Assembly (NCBI RefSeq): GCF_030852425.1
Contig: NZ_NSDM01000007.1
Span: forward strand, 329,979-393,978
Length of the DNA: 64,000 nt
From: Saccharothrix longispora
GTDB lineage: Bacteria > Actinomycetota > Actinomycetes > Mycobacteriales > Pseudonocardiaceae
Direction: 5' to 3'
The position numbers and the translations under genes were made by a program. The notes under the pieces are model-generated. The model was not told where the DNA came from and searched no databases. It saw only the letters and a list, made by a program, of their open reading frames with translations. Positions within the stretch are counted from its first letter, which is position 1; every line of letters starts with the position of its first letter. This document shows, piece by piece, positions 61,321 to 64,000 of the stretch.

Positions 61321-61584
61321 TCAACCCTCCCCGGTGGCGTCATCACTGACCTCCTCGACCAGCACATGCCGCCCTGCCGCCGGAGAGTCCGCCTGCTCCA
61401 AAGCCGCCTGGCCCTCGGTAAGGCCACGCATTAGACGCGGAAGCGCCGCGTGGTCCACCAACAGCACGGCCGGGAAGGCATTGCCGAACCGGACCTCGAC
61501 CCGCCCCGCGAACACCAGCGGTTCGACCCGCATCGGCAGGTCAGCGGTTACGTGGAGACGCACCATGTCCGCCACCGGGGTCAC
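61321..61584 (-). CDS. AICE small protein, unknown function
   Basis: An 87-residue protein from GTG 61584, which overlaps the previous stop (GTGA) like its neighbours; ATG 61566 is an alternative. The body VRLHVTADLPMRVEPLVFAG then VRFGNAFPAVLLVDHAAL looks like a small beta-rich domain, with an acidic C-terminus. No family recognised. Confidence 0.7.
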   Translation of the reverse strand: MTPVADMVRLHVTADLPMRVEPLVFAGRVEVRFGNAFPAVLLVDHAALPRLMRGLTEGQAALEQADSPAAGRHVLVEEVSDDATGEG

Positions 61585-62033
61585 GCGGCCTTGGAGGCAG
61601 GCTTGGCGACGACCGGCTTCATCCCGGACGCGCGCAGGCTGTACCCGAGCTTTGCCCGGCACCGGTGCCGCTCACCCCCGTGACTCCCCCGGCACGCCTT
61701 GTCGTCAATCCACGGCGTCACCGTCAGCCCTTCGAACACCACCGGCCGCACATCCGTCCCCGGAATCGCCTCCGGAGGAACCGGCTGATGAGGAGCAGCG
61801 ATCTTGACCGTCACCGCAGCATCGGTCTTCCGCTCGGCCGCCTGGTCGATCACCAGGACCGACCACACCAACAGCCCGGTCTCCTTGTCCGTCTCCTGCT
61901 GAACCGGCAGGCCCTTCGCCCGCTCCTCGGCGGACTGGAACTTGAGCACCGGCTCAACACCCATCACCAACGCACCACGCGGGAACACGAAGTCATGCGA
62001 CGTGGGGAGCCTGCTCCCACCCGTGATCGCCAC
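61581..62033 (-). CDS. Pra-like activator of plasmid replication, integration and excision
   Basis: A 150-residue soluble protein from GTG 62033, first gene of the minus-strand operon. It has DFVFPRGALVMGVEPVLKF, then TGLLVWSVLVIDQ, KIAAPHQPVPPEAIPGTDVRPVVFEGLTVTPW (key parts QPVPPE, PVVFEGLTVTPW) and a basic end with CRAKLGYSLRASGM. From memory this pattern matches proteins annotated as Pra, the pSAM2 activator of replication, integration and excision; I could not run a comparison. Confidence 0.55.
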   Translation of the reverse strand: MAITGGSRLPTSHDFVFPRGALVMGVEPVLKFQSAEERAKGLPVQQETDKETGLLVWSVLVIDQAAERKTDAAVTVKIAAPHQPVPPEAIPGTDVRPVVFEGLTVTPWIDDKACRGSHGGERHRCRAKLGYSLRASGMKPVVAKPASKAA

Positions 62034-62058
62034 AGCCGATCTCCTGTCGTCAGCGTCG

Positions 62059-62077
62059 GCCGGACCACATGTCCGGC
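62059..62077. promoter_or_regulatory. Inverted repeat upstream of the pra-like gene
   Basis: GCCGGAC-cacat-GTCCGGC, a perfect 7-bp dyad, lies 26-44 bases upstream of GTG 62033. Position fits an operator in the pra-like promoter region. Confidence 0.45.
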
Positions 62078-62140
62078 ACCTCGACACCAACCACTTTCGG
62101 CAAAAATCGGGGACGGCAGCACCGCATAGCGGGACAACTA

Positions 62141-62169
62141 AAGACGTCCTTGCTACCTTGAAGACGTCC
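62141..62169. promoter_or_regulatory. Direct repeat AAGACGTCC spaced exactly 20 bp
   Basis: Copies at 62141-62149 and 62161-62169, start to start 20 bases, two helical turns. They lie 24-52 bases upstream of the HTH/PLD-like gene at 62193. They also lie within the divergent region shared with the pra-like gene. A tandem regulator site is the natural reading. Confidence 0.55.
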
Positions 62170-62192
62170 CAACTCGTTCTACAGGGGGAGCC

Positions 62193-62936
62193 ATGCCGAA
62201 CCAACGCCTACGAGACTCGTTGCTACGCAACGGTTTCGACCTCATCCAGGTAGCCAAAGCCACCGGTGTGGACCCCAAGACGGTCGAACGCTGGATCAAC
62301 CTCGACCGCACCCCGTACCCCCGGCACCGGCGCACCATCGCCGCCATGGTCCGAGAGGCCGAGACCTACCTCTGGCCCAACGCCCTCGCCCCGGAGGCCA
62401 AGAAGGAGATCACTCAATCGGAGGTCGTGCAGGTCTACCCGCACCGCCACTCCGTCCCCCAGGAGCAGTGGACCCACCTGGTCGACCAGGCCCGCCTGAA
62501 CATCTCAATCCTGATCTACTCGGGCATGTTCCTCACCGACAACCCGAACCTGATCAGGACCTTCCGCCAGAAGGCCGAGGCAGGCGTCAAGATCCGCCTA
62601 CTCCTCGGCGACCCCGCCAGCCGCGAAGTAGCCCGCCGGAGCGAGGAGGAGGGCATCGGCAAGGGCACCCTCGCCGCCAAGGTCCGCAACGCCCTCGCGT
62701 TCTTCAAGCCCCTGGCCGACACCGGCCACGCCGAGGTGAGGTGCCACCGCACCACGCTCTACAACTCGATCTACCGCTTCGATGACGAGATGCTGGTCAA
62801 CACCCACGTACACGGCTTCATGGCAGCTCACGCCCCGGTCCTGCACCTGCGCCGCCTCTCCGGAGGCGACCTCTTCGAGACCTACGCGGAGAGCTTCCAG
62901 GGCGTCTGGGACGACGCCAAGCCACCCAAGTGGTAG
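62193..62936 (+). CDS. HTH regulator with degenerate PLD-like domain (DUF5919-type)
   Basis: A 247-residue protein starting at ATG 62193 with GGGGGAG upstream. The N-terminal HTH (about 1-55) is RLRDSLLRNGFDLIQVAKATGVDPKTVERWINL. From about 85 a phospholipase-D-like domain follows: SILIYSGMFLTDNPNLIRTFRQKAEAGVKIRLLLGDP (key parts ILIYSG, VKIRLLLGDP). The expected HxK site reads NTHVHGFMAAH, without the lysine, so catalysis is doubtful and ligand sensing more likely. Only 10 bases separate it from the Nudix gene. The DUF5919 name is from memory. Confidence 0.8.
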   Translation: MPNQRLRDSLLRNGFDLIQVAKATGVDPKTVERWINLDRTPYPRHRRTIAAMVREAETYLWPNALAPEAKKEITQSEVVQVYPHRHSVPQEQWTHLVDQARLNISILIYSGMFLTDNPNLIRTFRQKAEAGVKIRLLLGDPASREVARRSEEEGIGKGTLAAKVRNALAFFKPLADTGHAEVRCHRTTLYNSIYRFDDEMLVNTHVHGFMAAHAPVLHLRRLSGGDLFETYAESFQGVWDDAKPPKW

Positions 62937-62946
62937 GCAGGACGAC

Positions 62947-63420
62947 ATGGCGCGCACCGACCACTACAACGACCCCAACGCCCCCAAGGCGACCAACATC
63001 GTCGTAGCCGTGACCGCGTTCGTCCAAGACGACCAAGGCCGCCTACTCATGATCCGCCGCACCGACAACGACCTCTACTCCATCCCCGGCGGAGCCCAAG
63101 ACGTAGGCGAGACGATCGGCCACACCGTCATCCGCGAGGTCAAGGAAGAGACCGGCATCGACGTAGACCCCATCGACATCATCGGTGTCTACTCCGACCC
63201 AGCTCACGTCATCTCCTACACGGATGGCGAAGTCCGCCAGGAGTTCTCCATCTGCTTCCGCGCTCAACCCATCGGAGGCGAGCTGCACACAAGCAACGAG
63301 TCCAGCGAAGTCCACTGGGTGGCCCGCGAAGACCTGAAAGCCCTCAACATCCACCCCTCAATCCGCCTCCGCATAGAACACGGTTTCACCAACCTGAATA
63401 CGCCCTACTTCGCCAAGTGA
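62947..63420 (+). CDS. Nudix hydrolase (Pif-like candidate)
   Basis: A 157-residue Nudix protein. The complete Nudix box GAQDVGETIGHTVIREVKEETGI fits G-x5-E-x7-REUxEExGU. IVVAVTAFVQDDQGRLLMIRR precedes it. In pSAM2 the conjugal-immunity protein Pif contains a Nudix motif, and this gene sits in a comparable place in a related element, so a role in excluding a second copy is a reasonable guess. A housekeeping nucleotide clean-up role is the alternative. Its last 16 bases overlap the convergent HD gene. Confidence 0.9.
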   Translation: MARTDHYNDPNAPKATNIVVAVTAFVQDDQGRLLMIRRTDNDLYSIPGGAQDVGETIGHTVIREVKEETGIDVDPIDIIGVYSDPAHVISYTDGEVRQEFSICFRAQPIGGELHTSNESSEVHWVAREDLKALNIHPSIRLRIEHGFTNLNTPYFAK

Positions 63421-63968
63421 CTCAGACCCGCCATTCTTAGGCGCTCCTCAGTTCTCTCAACGGCAGCCACCAACTCCCGCCTCGCTCGCCGGATGAAAAC
63501 TGTCACAACGTCTTCATCCCCATAACGCTCTTCGATCTCGTGAATCCGAGCGTGGACGTCCGTGACCTTACCGTCAGGTGTCGTCGTCATGTCCGCCCAC
63601 CACAGTGCATCTCGGACTGGAGTTCTCTCGTCCTGCCAGCAACTCAGATCTTCAGCGAGTCCTCGCAGTTCAGCCTCGAACTGAGCGCAAGAGTGATGAG
63701 CCACTAGTGCGCATAGCCTTTGAGGAAAACCGATATCGCGAAGATAAATCGCCCCGTCTAGTGCATGCAATTCCGTCGATGCAATCATAGGCGAGTAGCC
63801 AATGTCATGAAGTACTGCCGAGGATTTAAGAAGCCATCGCTCATGCGGGTCATCGAACAATAGAGCAATCGACGCAGCTCGCCGTCCAACACCTTGAACA
63901 TGAAGCCAGCGTCGAGGCAACTCCATAGCCAATAATTTTTCAGCAACATCTTTTGGGGCCGGAGTCAT
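63405..63968 (-). CDS. HD-domain phosphohydrolase-like protein
   Basis: A 187-residue HD protein. Metal-ligand pattern: H in RRWLHVQGVGRRA, HD in AVLHDIGYSP, H pair in LVAHHSCAQ and Asp in DALWWADMTTT. ATG 63968 opens MTPAPKDVAEKLL. Codon use is strikingly AT-rich for this genome (the 60 bases from 63721 are 29 G+C), pointing to separate and recent acquisition. It overlaps the end of the Nudix gene convergently. The substrate, perhaps a nucleotide, is unknown. Confidence 0.85.
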   Translation of the reverse strand: MTPAPKDVAEKLLAMELPRRWLHVQGVGRRAASIALLFDDPHERWLLKSSAVLHDIGYSPMIASTELHALDGAIYLRDIGFPQRLCALVAHHSCAQFEAELRGLAEDLSCWQDERTPVRDALWWADMTTTPDGKVTDVHARIHEIEERYGDEDVVTVFIRRARRELVAAVERTEERLRMAGLSHLAK

Positions 63969-64000
63969 AGGTTACCTCGACTTCCCGCGATGATCACCTT

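Larger units (their letters stand above)
55600..64000. mobile_element. Actinomycete integrative and conjugative element (AICE, pSAM2-like), right end outside window
   Basis: The module order int-xis-repSA-ftsK/tra-regulators-pra-like-Nudix next to a tRNA gene is that of AICEs, which excise, replicate by rolling circle and move as double-stranded DNA through a single FtsK-like translocase. At least 8.4 kb is present. Nearly all minus-strand genes overlap or abut, suggesting one or two operons. The Nudix gene points to conjugal immunity. The far att site and any spread genes are not in the window. Confidence 0.88.

Noticed and set aside
63400..64000. Second copy of the tRNA-Gly 3' end (attR)
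   Set aside because: I looked for the T-arm and acceptor sequence to the end of the window and did not find it; the element must continue.

Overview
The window is high-GC actinobacterial chromosome (by eye about 70% G+C or more). Many GTG and TTG starts, four-base stop/start overlaps (ATGA, GTGA) and gene order all fit the Pseudonocardiaceae (Saccharothrix, Actinosynnema or Lentzea type). The placement is an inference from gene content and order, not from a search.

Most of the window is a conserved housekeeping backbone read on the minus strand. From right to left it runs tRNA-Gly/tRNA-Pro, tig, clpP1, clpP2, clpX, valS, folC, a DUF4233 membrane protein, ndk, two radical-SAM-associated genes (TIGR03960, TIGR03936), rne, rplU, rpmA, obgE, proB, proA, nadD, rsfS, gpgP, octT, a DegV protein, comEA and the 5' end of comEC. 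The left end matches the mycobacterial nadD-rsfS-gpgP-octT-degV-comEA-comEC order. GpgP and OctT are enzymes of methylglucose lipopolysaccharide synthesis.

Several accessory blocks interrupt this backbone: a P450/ferredoxin pair (4.8-6.2 kb); a RecQ helicase with a C-terminal phosphoribosyltransferase-like domain, a GNAT enzyme and an MFS transporter (7.7-11.6 kb); a subtilisin-like protease (19.6-21.1 kb); an ABC-2 exporter (23.2-25.8 kb); a frameshifted membrane gene, a secreted double-GH13 amylopullulanase, a ribbon-helix-helix protein and a small membrane protein (26.4-33.7 kb); and a molybdoenzyme block with a YdeP/FdhF-like oxidoreductase, FdhD, a CaiB/BaiF CoA-transferase, an FAD oxidoreductase, a lipoprotein, a hydrolase and a methyltransferase (38.4-48.6 kb).

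From about 55.6 kb to the right edge lies an actinomycete integrative and conjugative element (AICE, pSAM2-like) inserted in the 3' end of tRNA-Gly(TCC). It carries int, xis, a RepSA-type initiator, an FtsK/Tra-type translocase, a 50-residue zinc-ribbon protein, an XRE regulator, two unknown small proteins and a Pra-like protein, all on the minus strand. Divergent from these are an HTH/PLD-like regulator, a Nudix hydrolase (compare Pif, the pSAM2 immunity factor) and, convergently, an AT-richer HD-domain hydrolase. The far end of the element is not in the window. The three-gene regulator/Nudix/HD block is the best candidate here for an under-described system.
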